DNA from: Sipunculus nudus
Lineage: Eukaryota; Annelida; Sipuncula; Golfingiida; Sipunculidae
Direction: 5' to 3'
Length of the DNA stretch: 64,000 nucleotides
Assembly: GCA_026874595.1 (NCBI GenBank)
Contig: CM049310.1
Location: 77,989,056 to 78,053,055, forward strand
Shown: one piece after another, positions 12,001 through 24,915 of the stretch
Numbering within the stretch: position 1 is the stretch's first letter
Layout: every line of letters starts with the position of its first letter
Notes under the pieces: model-generated
The model's input: only the letters and a program-made list of their open reading frames with translations
What the model was told of the DNA's origin: nothing
Databases searched by the model: none
Translations under genes and position numbers: made by a program

Positions 12001-15000
12001 GCTGTTGATTTAAACTGCTTCGGATATATCCTTGTTCTTAAAGGTGCCCATCCATCTACCTTTTGAAAAAAAAATTTATGTGATTTCTGGCTTCTTCTGT
12101 GTATGTATTAATGATCTAAGGGTAATTGTAGTTGTGAAAGTTCTTATAAGGCCTTTGTGAAGGATGTATGAATTTTATCAACAACATGTTTGTAATCACA
12201 GCAAACGGGAAAAACATGTAACCTAAGGTGGTAGGTTGCATATATGTGGAGGTAGAAAGGTCACTCGTTGCAATAGGCCATTTGTAAAGCTCTGGCTAAT
12301 TTGACTTGCCGCCAGATGCCCTTGTTGTCCCCTGCTTCCGCAGAACAGGGGACATTGATTTGGGTTCCTCTGTCTCTCCCACTGTCTGTCTGTCAGTCAT
12401 GTTTTGTTTCTGTGCGATAACTTTCCTGAATATTATCTGATTTCATTCAAATTTGGGTCAGTGATTGCTCTTATGCATACCTTGGTTGGGATTGGTTTTG
12501 GAGTGTCTATCTGAAAAAAAACTCCCTCCAGCTCAAAAAACAAAATTATCAAATTTTGGTCTGATTTCTCAATGTGTTTTAGTTTTTTTGTTTGCCTGCA
12601 GATGTCTCCACATGTCATAATGGATTTGGTCCAATTTCTCAATGTGTTTTACTTTTTACGTTCACCTGCAGATATCTCCACATGTCATTGTGGATCTGTT
12701 CAAGTTTTAATGTGCCCTCAAGATTTTCTCTACATGTCATGATTTTGGTTGCTTATCAAGCATGAAAGACAACAAGAGCCCACAACAAAACGTGGGATAT
12801 TATTTCCGCGAATTTGCTTGTTGAATTTGTTTTATTTTGGCAGGGCCCCCATATATTATAAATATGTTGGTAATATAAACAAATTCAGCAGCCTTTGTGC
12901 AGTGATATCCATGTTTTCTGGTCTATTTTAATAAAAGCTCCAAGGGATTACCTTTAGTTTATAAAGGTCAAATAGGTGATTGGGCCCCTTTAATTTTATG
13001 TGTGTATGTGTTGTTTGCAGTAAGCAGGACATGACCTCTGTGCTTCTGAGCAGCAGATGACTTATGTTTACAAATGAGAGCAACTAACCACATCTAAAGG
13101 TCATTGAGTTTGACTCGGGGGGGATAGGTGCATTGTAATATGGATTACAAATATTAGGTCATTTCCTGAAAGAGTTCCAAGATTAAATACCCAAAAGCAA
13201 TTTTAAATAATTTTGGGGGCATGAATGCCATCTAATAATAAATATAAACTCTCAGCTAAAGGCAAGGGAAAGTTGCCTCAACAGATGCTCTTATATACAG
13301 AAACAGAGTTTTATGAAGATTCACTTCAGACCAAATGCATGTGTGTATTTTGACTTGAAATAACAGTGAAGCATGGTTGAGATATGAGTTTCTGTACCTT
13401 AAAGTATTTTAAGTTTAATTATAATAAACAGAATCATGTTAAAACCCTTGCCATGTACAGTACAACCACTGCAAAGAATATTTAAAGGGCACCCAGTAGA
13501 GAGCAGACACTGCTGAAAAGGGTGACCATTGATGAGAGAGAAAATCAAAGGTGGGGGATTCCTAAACAGATGGCTTGTTCATGGAATTGAAGCCATGGGT
13601 GCCAAACTATTGGATGTACCTGTTTTCTCAAAAACAGATGCTTTACCAAAGAAACCGCTCCCAGATCCTTTGAACAAGGATCCGTGTTTAGCTGTCAGTA
13701 GTGCTGTAATGATTCACCAGTGCATGGATACATTGCGATACAAAGTCAAAGATTGTACCAGTATCGCCAGATGTTCTTGTATTGATATGACTATGATATT
13801 TAATCCTCCTATGAGAAGTGACATCTCGTCATCTGACATTTAAAATAGTCTCTCAGCTCCATGTATGGCATCAAAAGTGAAATTTCACCCTTAAGAAATG
13901 ACATCCTAATGCCTAATCATTTGTAAATTGATTTTATTATTGGATTTGGAATGCATTTTATCAGGGTAAGCTTATTTAAATTTTGGTATACAAGGGAAAA
14001 TTGGACTTGGAATTTAAATTATAATTTATCATGTATGTATCATGTATTGTATCGAGACCTGTGTCATATCATGAGAAAATATATCATTGGAGCCTGAATT
14101 ATCAGAGATCAAGAGTGTCAATCATATTCTTATAGTTTTACCAGCATCGGATCCACAGCTACTAAAGATATACATACATACATATATATATATATTTATA
14201 ATAAAATTTATTTAAAATTTGTCAGATATCAGAACCTGTATTCCAAGGAGATGCAGCACAATCAGCTGATCCAGCTTAATTACATATATGAAAATAATTA
14301 TGCATTGCCAACAAAAGATGAACAGTGTATTAGTTCAAAATATTATCTTTGTCTGAAGGTATGCTGCTAGAGTGTGGAGTTTTGACCATGTACTTGGTTT
14401 ACTTTTGTATTTGCCCGTCATATGTTGGGAGTATGATGGTATGCCCAACATCCATCTATTAACTTTTAGTGTGGCTGCGATAACTTACAGGGGCTTCAGT
14501 GGATTTTCACGAAACTCTCTATTACTACTTATCAACAGATTATCTTGCTTGAGTTCAATTATGGGTTACATCCAGGCATACGTAATAAGTTCACAGGTCA
14601 CTAGGCTACTTTGTTGTGTCGCAGTGATAACTTATGAAGGATAAGAGGGATTTGATAACAGTCATCAGAAATGTTCATAAAAAGTACTGTGAAACTCTCT
14701 CAGCCGGACACTTAAGGGACTGAAGAATTTTGTCCTTATTAGTGAGTTGTCCTGTTTAGAGGAGTTTGGCATATTGCGTCAATTCTTCATGGAATGTTAC
14801 TGATAACCTCTGTCTTGATTATGTTCACGCTTAATTTTAAATACATAAATTTTATTTAAATCATTTTCAAAATAGCTTAAATATGCATTTGAAATTTATA
14901 AAATATAATTATTAAAAAAAGGAAAGACAAACACTTTCTTTCTCTCTTTCAACTGTATCAGCTAGGCTTTGCACACTGATCTAGGTTGGATGGTTGCACT

Positions 15001-18000
15001 AGGTATATAGATGATTGATTATTGACATCATTCGGACCACATGATTATTTGTTAAAGGATAGTCTTCACAACGCATTCACAATAACAAAGTTCAAACTGA
15101 CACTAACTAGTTAAGGCTCCCCGGGCCGGACGCCTATCACAATGCACAAACTTTAGTTTTTAGCTCAGCTGACTGAAAGTCATCTGAGCTATAGCGATCA
15201 CTCTTTGTCCGTCGTCCGTCTGTCCGTCTGTCCGTCCGTTAACCAGGCACAAATCGTAACCCCTGGACCTAGAACCTTGTAACTTGGGATTCTGATAGGT
15301 CCATAAAAAATCTCCTTGGAAGCCAGAAATAAGGTCTCTGTTACCCATTTTCTTCGAGCTATGTGGCCCCAAAGTATCCCCCCAGAAAAGTCAAAAATTT
15401 CATACAAAAACTTCAATATCTCATTAACTACTTGACTGATGGTCATGATTTTTGGCATACATATTGATCATGAGATGTTACATCACTTCCTGCAGACTGG
15501 TGGCGCCACCTGTATTTTTCGATTTTTTACAAATTTTTTTCTCTATTTTTGAGACCTTTAAAAATGTGAACATCTGTTAACAAGGCACAAATCATAAAGA
15601 CTGGACTTAGAATCTTAATTCTTGACACACTGAGAGGTCCATGAAAAATCTCCTTGGAAACCAGAAATTAGGTCTCTGTTACCCATATCCTTCGAGCTAT
15701 GGGGCCCCAAAGTACCCCCCAGAATAGTAAAAAATTTCATACAAAAACTTCAATATTTCAATAACTACATCACTGATGGTCTTCATTTTTTGGCATACAT
15801 ATTGATCATGAGATGTTCGATCAGTTCCTGCAGACTGGTGGCGCCACCTGTACTGTTTGATTTTTTACGATTTTTTCCTCTATTTTTGAGACCTTTGAGG
15901 ATGCTGTCATCTGTTAGCGTGGCACAAATCGTAACGACTGGACCTAGAATCTTCATTTTTGACACACTGAGAGACCTATGAAAAGTCTCCACGGAAACCA
16001 GAAATTAGGTCTCTGTTACCCATATCCTTCGAGCTAAGGGGCCCAAAATTACCCCCCAGAATAGTCAAAAATTTCATACAAAAACTTCAATATCTCATTA
16101 ACTACATCACTGATGGTCATGATTTTCTCCATATTGATCATGAGATGTTTCATCAGTTTGTGCAGACTGGTGGCGCCACCTGTATTTTTCAATGTTTACG
16201 AATTGTTTTCTCCATTTTTGAGACCTTTAAGGATGTAGTTATCTGTCAACAGGGTACAAATCGTAACAACTGGACCTAGAATCTTCGTTCTTGACACACA
16301 GGGAGACCCATGATAAGTCTCCATGGAAACCTGAAATTTGGTCTCTGTTACCCATATCCTTTGAGCTATGGCACTCCAAAGTACAGCTCAGAATAATGGA
16401 AAATTTGATACAAAAGCTAAAGTATCTGAACAACTAATGCAGAGATAACCATAATTGTTTGCATTGATATTGATCATGGAGTGTTTCATAAGTTTCTGCA
16501 GACTGGTGGCACCACCTGTATTTGTTCGGTTTTTTTTACGAATTTTTTCTGTATTTTTGAGACCTTTAAAGATATGAACATCTGTTAACAGGGCACAAAT
16601 CATAAAAACTGGACCAAGAATCTTCATTCTTGACACACAGGGAGACCCATGAAAAGTCTCCATGGAAACTTGAAATAAGGTCTCTGTTACCCATATTCTT
16701 TAAGCTGTATGGGTCCAAAATACCCCCCCCCCCCCCAGAATAATGGAAAATTTGATACAAAAACTGCAGTATTTCAATAACTACAACACTGATGGTCATG
16801 ATTTTCGGCATACATATTAATCATGAGCTGTTCCATCAGTTTCTGCAGACTGGGTGTGCCACCTCTATTTTTTTTTCAAATTTTTACAAATTTGTTTCTT
16901 TTTTTTGAGACCTTTAAAGATGTGGTTATCTGTCAACAGGGTTCAAATCGCAACAACTGGACCTAGAATCTTCATTCTTGTCATGCAAGGAGGCCCATGA
17001 AAGGTGCCTGTGGAAACTTGAAATTAGGTCTCTGTTACCCATATCCTTCAAGCTATAGGACTCCGAAGTATCCCTCAGAATAATGGACAATTTGATACAA
17101 AAACTGAAGTATCTGAACAACTAATGCAGAGATCACCATGATTTTTTGCATGGATATTGACCATTAAGTGTTTTTATTAGTTTCTGCAGACTGGTGGAGC
17201 CACCTGTATTTTTGTATCCGCCAAAACGAAGTTTTGCGGATACTATGTTTTTGACCGAGTTCCTCCACCGCGGCGGTGTTCGTTTCCAGAGAGCTCCTCG
17301 GAGACTAATGGACCGATTTTTCCCAAACTTACACCTATTATCGGGTCACATGTGAACTGGTGCCTAACCAATTTGCGTTGACCTCTGACCTTTCCTCTCT
17401 ATCCAGTGTCCATTTGTGGGTCTGTTTCCACTCATAAACCCTCATATCTCGGGAACCGTTTGACCGATCAGGAAATAAAATTGATACAAATGTAGCCCTT
17501 GGATTGCTTTATAACATACACAAAAAAAGGTGGCGCCACCTGTAACCATGTTTGCACAGTGTCCATCTGTTCATCTGCCTCATATCTCTGCAGTGAATTG
17601 ACTAATTCACCTGAAATTCGTCATGCATATACATCCAGGATAGCTTTCTTGATTTTATGACAGGTGGCGCCACCTACGTTCACGTTCACGCTGATGACAT
17701 CCAAGCTTATATCTTGGGAACCGTTTGACCGATCAGGAAATAAAATTTATACAAATGTAGCCCTTTGATAGCTCTGTAACATACACAAAAAATGGTGGCG
17801 CCACCTGTAACAATGTTTGCACAGCATCTGTCTGTTAGTCTGCCGTGGCCTAAAATCACTCATTTCTTGTAGTGGTTCGACATAACTGCCTAAAATTTTG
17901 CAGGTTTATACATCGTGGACAGCTTTCTTGATTTTATGACAGGTGGCGCCACCTACATTCTAGTTAACGCTGCACACATCCAAGCTCATATCTTAGGAAC

Positions 18001-21000
18001 CATTTGACCGATTGGGCCAAAATTGTGCATGTGTTGAGATCTCACATAGGTCTTTATCATACACAAAACTGGAGGGGTTACCTGCAAAGATTTTTGCACA
18101 GTGTTTGTCTGTTTGTCTGCCATGGGCAAAAATCGCTCATATACATCTAGTGGTTTGACTTTTCCGCCTAAAATTTTGCAGGTGGACAGCTTTCTGGATT
18201 TGTGGTAGGTGGCACAACCTACATACACATTTAGGCTGCGGACATCCATGCTAATATGCAACATACCTCACTCTATTTCCCCTTGCCACTCAATCCATGC
18301 CTCACTATCCGATTTTGGCAGATACATGTAGTCACTTGTCAGTTACCCGTATTCTAGTTTTAAAAGTTTACACATTTTTCTCTATTTTTGAGATATATAA
18401 ATACAGTATAAATCTTGGCCTGTTGGTTAATCTGTTTGATGCTCCAGTTGAATGGGTATATACTACCATTCTAATGATAAAATTTCCTTTTGCAAATATC
18501 TTCCCAGTCAGCTGAGCGTCATGACCCATGGGTCACTTGTTAATGGTGGTCTTGTCAAATGAAAAGCTGTTTGAAAGCTTATTTTTTTTTCTGATTGGCC
18601 GGCCAATCTTAATAAAGTTATGATTGTGATATCTACACATTTATAGAAATAAACAACAATTTCGACTGTATATTCACATGTAACATCATGATGGTTCACC
18701 AAATTACGCTTGTCCTTGGGCTGACCCCCGGCAGATATATGAACAAAAAAATATAACTGGTGATGTCTGTCCGCTTTAGAGGGTCAAAATATGTGCTGGT
18801 TACACAGGCGGGACAGGAAAGTTTGTCCTTTGTCCGGGATAGTGAGTTGTCCGCTTTACTGAGTTTATGTTAAACATAATATAGAGGCAGATTCGAAGGG
18901 ACTGAGATTAAGTGTCCGCATTAGTGAGTTGTCAGCCTTAAACTGAGTTGTCCGCAAGTAGGAGTTTCACTGTATATCTTTCCTAAGTTCGATTTTTAGC
19001 AAAATCCATGCATATTTAATGAGGTCAGAGGTCACCGCAGTTTAGAGGCACCTTGGTGACTTACCAAAAATCCTATGATTTTCATGAAACTCATATATAT
19101 TTACCAATAGAGTTTCTTACCTGAATTACCTTCTTATAAAAATTCACGCATATTAAATGAGGTCAAAGACTCAGGAGTCACCAGATACACAACAGGCGTA
19201 TTATGCACATTGGTGGTGCTCTTGTAACGATTGTAAAGTTCTGTGACTGCGTATATGTATGTGACTATGTTTTGCATATAAACTGGGTATTACATTTTAA
19301 CCGTTTTATCTATAAATGTGCATATCCATGTGTTGCATAAAATATATGTATATATCACCTTGCAAATGATTGCCAGGAGACACCATGTCAAGAGGTGGTA
19401 CAGGTATTTATGTAAAGAAACAGGTATTCGGGGTGTAACAGGTGCATGAAGTTCATTGACTTAGATCAAATTTTTTATCACAGTGGTCTAACACCATAAG
19501 GATATTACAAAAATTATCTCAAGGTTCTTTAACTGTTCATTCCTTAATACATGTTGGTGCACATTAAATGTTTTACATCTACTTATAAATTTATAAATGA
19601 TCTAACATTGAAGATAACATGTTTGTTTAATGTTAATTAACTCATTACAAACATAAGCTGTAACTTCTGTCACATGTTAATTGCTTTTACATCAGTTGCA
19701 CATGCATGAACCTATTCTTATTCCAGATGCAATCTGTGAGATAAGAAAAATTAAATCTGTCAGAGCAACAGGAGATATTGAGTAGGATCACATTATGACA
19801 TAGAGACAGCTAAATGTACATGATCTTTTAGAGTGACAGAGTAAAATATTGATTATTTTATAAAGTAACTGGAGCAAAAGAGTCTGATTACTATTAGTAA
19901 TATATGTTAAAGAGTAGATATTTTTGCGTGACAGGAACAAAATAATAAGATTTGTTCAAATGATGTTGCAAAATGGTTGGATTTACATGACAGGTACAAG
20001 GAGAGTAGGATATTTTTGAATGACAGAAGAAACAATGGGATGTCTTAGAGTGACAGGGGCAAAAGAGCTTGATCTACTGGAGTTACAGGGGCAGAGGTTG
20101 GATCTGTTTGAGTGACAGAAGCAAAAGAGTTGGATCTTTTTAGAGTTACAGGAGCACAAGAGTTGGATCTGTTAAGAGTTGCAGGAGTAAAAGAGTTTGA
20201 TTTGTTAGAGTTACAGGAGCAAAAGTGTTGGATCTGTTATGAGTTGCAGGAGAAAGAGAATTGGATATATATATATATATGTTAAGAGTTGCAGGAGTAA
20301 AAGCGTTTGGTCTGTGAGAGTTACAGGATTAAAACAAATGACCACTTGGTCTACTTAGGATTTGTTGCAGTGACAGGAACAAAGAGTATGATTTGCTAGA
20401 GTGACAGGTGTAATAGATTATAACATGCCAGGGATGGAAAAGATGCAAAATATTGCTGGGAGGTGGTAACTGGTCATCAAAGGTTTTTTCTTGTAAAACC
20501 ATCCATTGAGGAGCCCTCATAAATCCAGCCAGCTACCAGATATCTGTGTCATTGATAATTAAGTGAATCTCAGATGATGGTAATGATCTTGTACGTGGCC
20601 TGTACATTTAAATTTATTATTGAATTACACCACTGGATAACAAGTGATGTCAATAATAATATCATTCTCAGGAACCCTTGCATAATTTCTTGTCCATAAT
20701 TTTCACGTGACCAGTAACATCTGGGTTTTAGTGTGTATGCAATAAAAAGAAAGCCTGTGTAAGTGGTTCCGAGAAACTGGGAGTAATTTACCTGGCATGG
20801 TTTGATAAGGGTGCAGGGATGGAACACGAGTACTCCATGGACTGCGGAGAGAGTTTAAGGCAAGGGGACGTACATTGGTAAAGTTTAGTGAGGAATAGCA
20901 CATATTTTAGACCACACCCAAATCCTCAAATTACCGTAGGATAGTTGCCTTAATAGTGTATGATGGTCAGAGGAACTCTGAATAATATATAAATGTCCCC

Positions 21001-24000
21001 ATCATGATCAGCATTGAAGGCCATGCAACACTGAATAGAATACAATGCTTCCCTGGACCCCTCAGCCTGAGTTCTCACCATTGTTAAATACAATAGGATT
21101 CAAACCACAGAAAAGGGCTCTCACAACATGTGTTGTTTAGAGGAAAGTGTGTGGTGGGGTAACCCCAGAATGGTCAGTTGGATGTGTAATGGTGACATGT
21201 TGCATACTGTCATGAGTGGCTGGTCACAGATTTATCTACAGCGCTTATGTCCTGCTTTCATGATTCGACAGCGCTGGATCTGCTGTGGCAGCTGGCAGTT
21301 CCACCACGCAGCTGCCTCACAAAACGTGCTCTCAAGGTAGCTTTTGGTTACCTCAAATGTTTTGTCTATGTGTGTGTTTGTGTGTGTGCATTTGCAAGTC
21401 CTCATTCACTTATAAAAATTCTTTAATACTTTTATTTCCAGTGTCATTTCTGGTGTTTTGTATAATGCTGGGAAAAGGTGAGGTTAAAATACCTCTTGGG
21501 CATGTTTACCACCAGAAAATGACATTTCTTGCAGTACTTATTGCTGTGACATACTCAATTTAGGCCACATCAGGACAAACCAACACACTAACTTACAAGC
21601 ATTTTTTAAATTCACACAACAGCCCATATCTGTGTATTCCCACTGTTGAAAGTATTGAACCTATTGGAACTCCATGTAAGCTATTTGTGTTTATCAATAA
21701 CAGGAGTACGCCACATCAGGGTACATACATGCCTGTGTGTGATTGCGTGTTCAAAATAAAGTGCAAGAGAAAAATTATCTAGTTTATTTATTAACATTTG
21801 TGGTGGCTTTATTTCACATGCATAAGTTTAAAACTCTAGGTCAGTATGAATAAGAAGGTTTCATATTACCTCTCAAGATGAATAGTTGCCATTTCTTGGA
21901 GTGCTTTCAGCAATATAATATTCAGGATGGTCACTGTTCATTTTAGTTCAAATAATTTTATTTATTCTTTTCACATTTAGTATAAGTGCAGTCTGTTGAT
22001 TTTAAGAGAGGACAGGTTATATATTTTTTACATTCAGAGAATCAGAAGTATATTAATGTGATTTAGTTTGGTTAATGTTAGGGAATCTGATCTTTATAAA
22101 GGGGGGGGGGACATTTCAGGAGTATTTAGATCATATCTTTTAAGTTCAGTAAGATTCAGTGACCATAGATCTTTATGTCCATGTAAATTAATTTTTTACA
22201 TGTTTATTAAATTAATCATTTGATTATTTATATAGAGGTTATTTTTCAAAATTAATATATATAGTATTTATCTTCATACACAGTAAGAGTATTGGCCAGT
22301 ATATATATATAAGCAGTAAAACTAAATATCATAATATTCTGAAAGAGAATTGCCCAGGATGAGTCTTTGTTCAGGGATTATTACTATACTCATGTAGTTA
22401 ATAAGTTTTCATATTTAACAGTGTTTTTAAATATGTAGTAAAAATTAAATCCTAATTTCTTAGTATCTCTTAGCCATAAATTCTAAAATTAATAATCTTA
22501 AAATATTAATTGTATTTTCCAGGTTTAATTAATTTAATTTAAATATGTCTACAGAGAAAAGAAGCTTTTGTCTTTTATATACACACAAAGATTCCCTCCA
22601 GATGTTTTGAAATGTATTTGATAGGTTTAGGAAAAATCCCTATGTTTAGAAAGAGTATATTTCTGCATGTTCAGGAAGGATGCTCTTGTATGTATTAAGG
22701 AGATCTGTACCTTTGTCTACATGTAAAGGAGATCAGTCTTTAGGAACAGTAAGAGCTTCAGGCAACCATAACATAGGCGATGGCTTCATTCACCTTGTTG
22801 AGAAAATCAATGGTTGTGGTTTGTTCCATCTAATTATATGTCTGTGAATCTGACAGTTTAGGTTCCTCTGTATATGTGTGAAGCCACACCTTCCTGGAAT
22901 CAGGATATATATAAGGACAGATGTATGTACAGTTAACTGAGCTTTTCCATCAACAGCAAATTGCCGACCTGAAGAAGGAGAACTTTAGCCTAAAGCTGCG
23001 GATATTCTACATGGAAGAACGGATACAGCAGCAGTTTGGCAGCGGGGAAGATCTCTTCAAACTGGTGAGTTCATTTTCTGTTCTTCTTCTAAGCTAGACA
23101 TCCGTGTATGATATTGATTGTATGTACAGGTGTGGTGTCTGTGTATTACATAATAAGGACTGGGTATACCAGATATTAATATCTGTTTCCATTTCAGGTG
23201 GGTTTCAGTTCATCTATACTATTGTCCTACATCAGTTAAATTTATATCATTTGTGTGTTTGATTGATATTTATATCTCTCATCGTATTAAGCAGGAGAAA
23301 TCCATTTAGATAATTCTTTTTCTAATGTGAAATTAAGTATTCTATATATATCTTGGTTAAATGATTTTACTGTGACTGTTATTTTGCACATGTGGATGCA
23401 TTTGTTTTCTGAATGGTCTAGCTGTAGACATTTAAAACCAGTCCACTTTCTGTGTTACATTTAAGAATTCAGGTGCATGCCATTCATACATACATCTATT
23501 TGTCTCAGACATATGTTATTAAATATGTCATTTTTGGCAAATTCACTGGTTTTATCATTACTGTAAATGTAATAAGTAGAAATACAATTTAGTTTTTAAT
23601 TTTTGAAAAAGAAAAAATGTTTTTGGATATTCATCCTTGTAATTTTGATATTCTCAACTGTTTGAATATATATGTGGTTACTGATATGTACACAGAATCC
23701 ATGTAAAGTGAGAAGATATGTTCTTGGTATGAAAAATTGCTGTATGTGTACCATAAATAGTTAACCTCATGGTAAATTGAAAGACCGTAAAAGGCTGTAT
23801 ATCAGAACTTAAGGTTTTCTAAAACCTCACTCACAATTTAAGATTAATTTTAACAGGAGTCCAAATTAAAGCATGTGCTTTTTTTAGAGATAATCACATA
23901 TCTCAACATAATCTTTACAACAGAGGGATTCAGATTATCTGCTACTGTCTGTAGTATCAGTTCATGAAAGTATTAATGGGACATCCTGGCAATGTATTTT

Positions 24001-24881
24001 TTGACGCCTGTCCTCTTTCTTGGTATGATTGGTGTCAGAGTGCCATAGAGACAAGGTTGTGTGTGGGTATTTGTACATAATACTCATTTAATAATAGAAC
24101 ATCTCTCCAGCTACTGCATAAACCATACCTTATTGATGAGCTTGCTTTCTGTGTATACTAAACCTTTTTAATTTTCATACAAACAGGTTCAGAAAGAGGT
24201 ACAATCAGATCATACACTAATTTTACTAATAAATGACTTATGAGTTTGAAAATTAATATTCATAAATGGTTTGAGAAACAATAGAAGAAACTGACCATAA
24301 TCAGGTATGTCTTAACAAATGTCCCTCATTTGTTTTTTTCCCTGGTTACATTTTAAAACATTTTCATGAAGTGATAGTTACATTCCTTATGCTTAAACTC
24401 CTTGTGCACAAATATGTGTGAAAAATTGATTAAAAAAAACCTGAATGTGTATATATTGGGATGAATTGGCAGAACTTTCAAGTCACTTGGTGATGTAGTG
24501 AACCTGTGGATCTAGCACAGGGCTCAACATTAACTTTTGAAATTTCATGCCCAGTTGGGCAAGTAACTTCTAACTATTACTTGCCGTATATGAATTTTTA
24601 CTTGCCCTACAAAAATCATTGATTGTATTAAAAAACACAAACATCCTTTTTTAAGCCTTTGTATAAAGGTTTATGTTGGACCCACTTGCCCAGTCAGGTG
24701 AGTGGGAGGTGACTTTTAGTTTCCCACTCTCTTGTTTCTATTTTCTGGAACTGTCACTTGCCCCGGGCAAGTGGTTAACCGTTTATATCAAGCCCTGTAG
24801 CAGACATATCCCAGGAATCTATAGGTTTGCGCACATACACACACAGTGCATTAACATGAAACTCTGCCAAGGCAATATAAA

Positions 24882-24915
<34 letters not shown>

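Larger units (their letters stand above)
15157..18541 (+). mobile_element. AGCTCAG hairpin element, copy 3, with 335-bp array
   Basis: TTTTT (15157-15161), 5' hairpin TAGCTCAGCTGAC...GTCATCTGAGCTA, TCCG/TCTG microsatellite (15206-15239). The subterminal inverted repeat GCTCAGCTGAC (15163-15173) is matched perfectly by GTCAGCTGAGC (18507-18517). The 3' palindrome TGACCCATGGGTCA (18522-18535) precedes CTTGTT. The interior differs from copies 1, 2 and 4: it is a tandem array of about six 335-bp units, itself carrying a nested element. Confidence 0.8.
14687..18972. mobile_element. TA-flanked TIR element (Tc1/mariner-type MITE) split by nested elements
   Basis: Left end TA|CTGTGAAACTCTC, right end GAGTTTCACTG|TA, so inverted repeats CTGTGAAACTC / CAGTGAAACTC flanked by TA. 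Subterminal TCCGCxxTAGTGAGTTGTC and GGGACTGA phrases appear on both sides (14703-14760; 18820-18960). Removing the 3385-bp hairpin element leaves about 0.9 kb with no open frame, as expected of a non-autonomous element. Confidence 0.7.

Noticed and set aside
13529-13843. 104-codon open frame in intron 2
   Set aside because: No recognisable domain, no splice or promoter context, and it is inside an intron of the main gene. Probably chance.
15160-17120. Series of 60-90 codon minus-strand open frames with similar proteins (METFHGS..., GLKN...)
   Set aside because: They recur with the 335-bp period of the tandem array, are frame-broken between units and lack codon bias. They are by-products of the repeat.
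15238-17213. CRISPR-like regular repeats
   Set aside because: Units are 335 bp, head to tail without unique spacers, and the DNA is eukaryotic.
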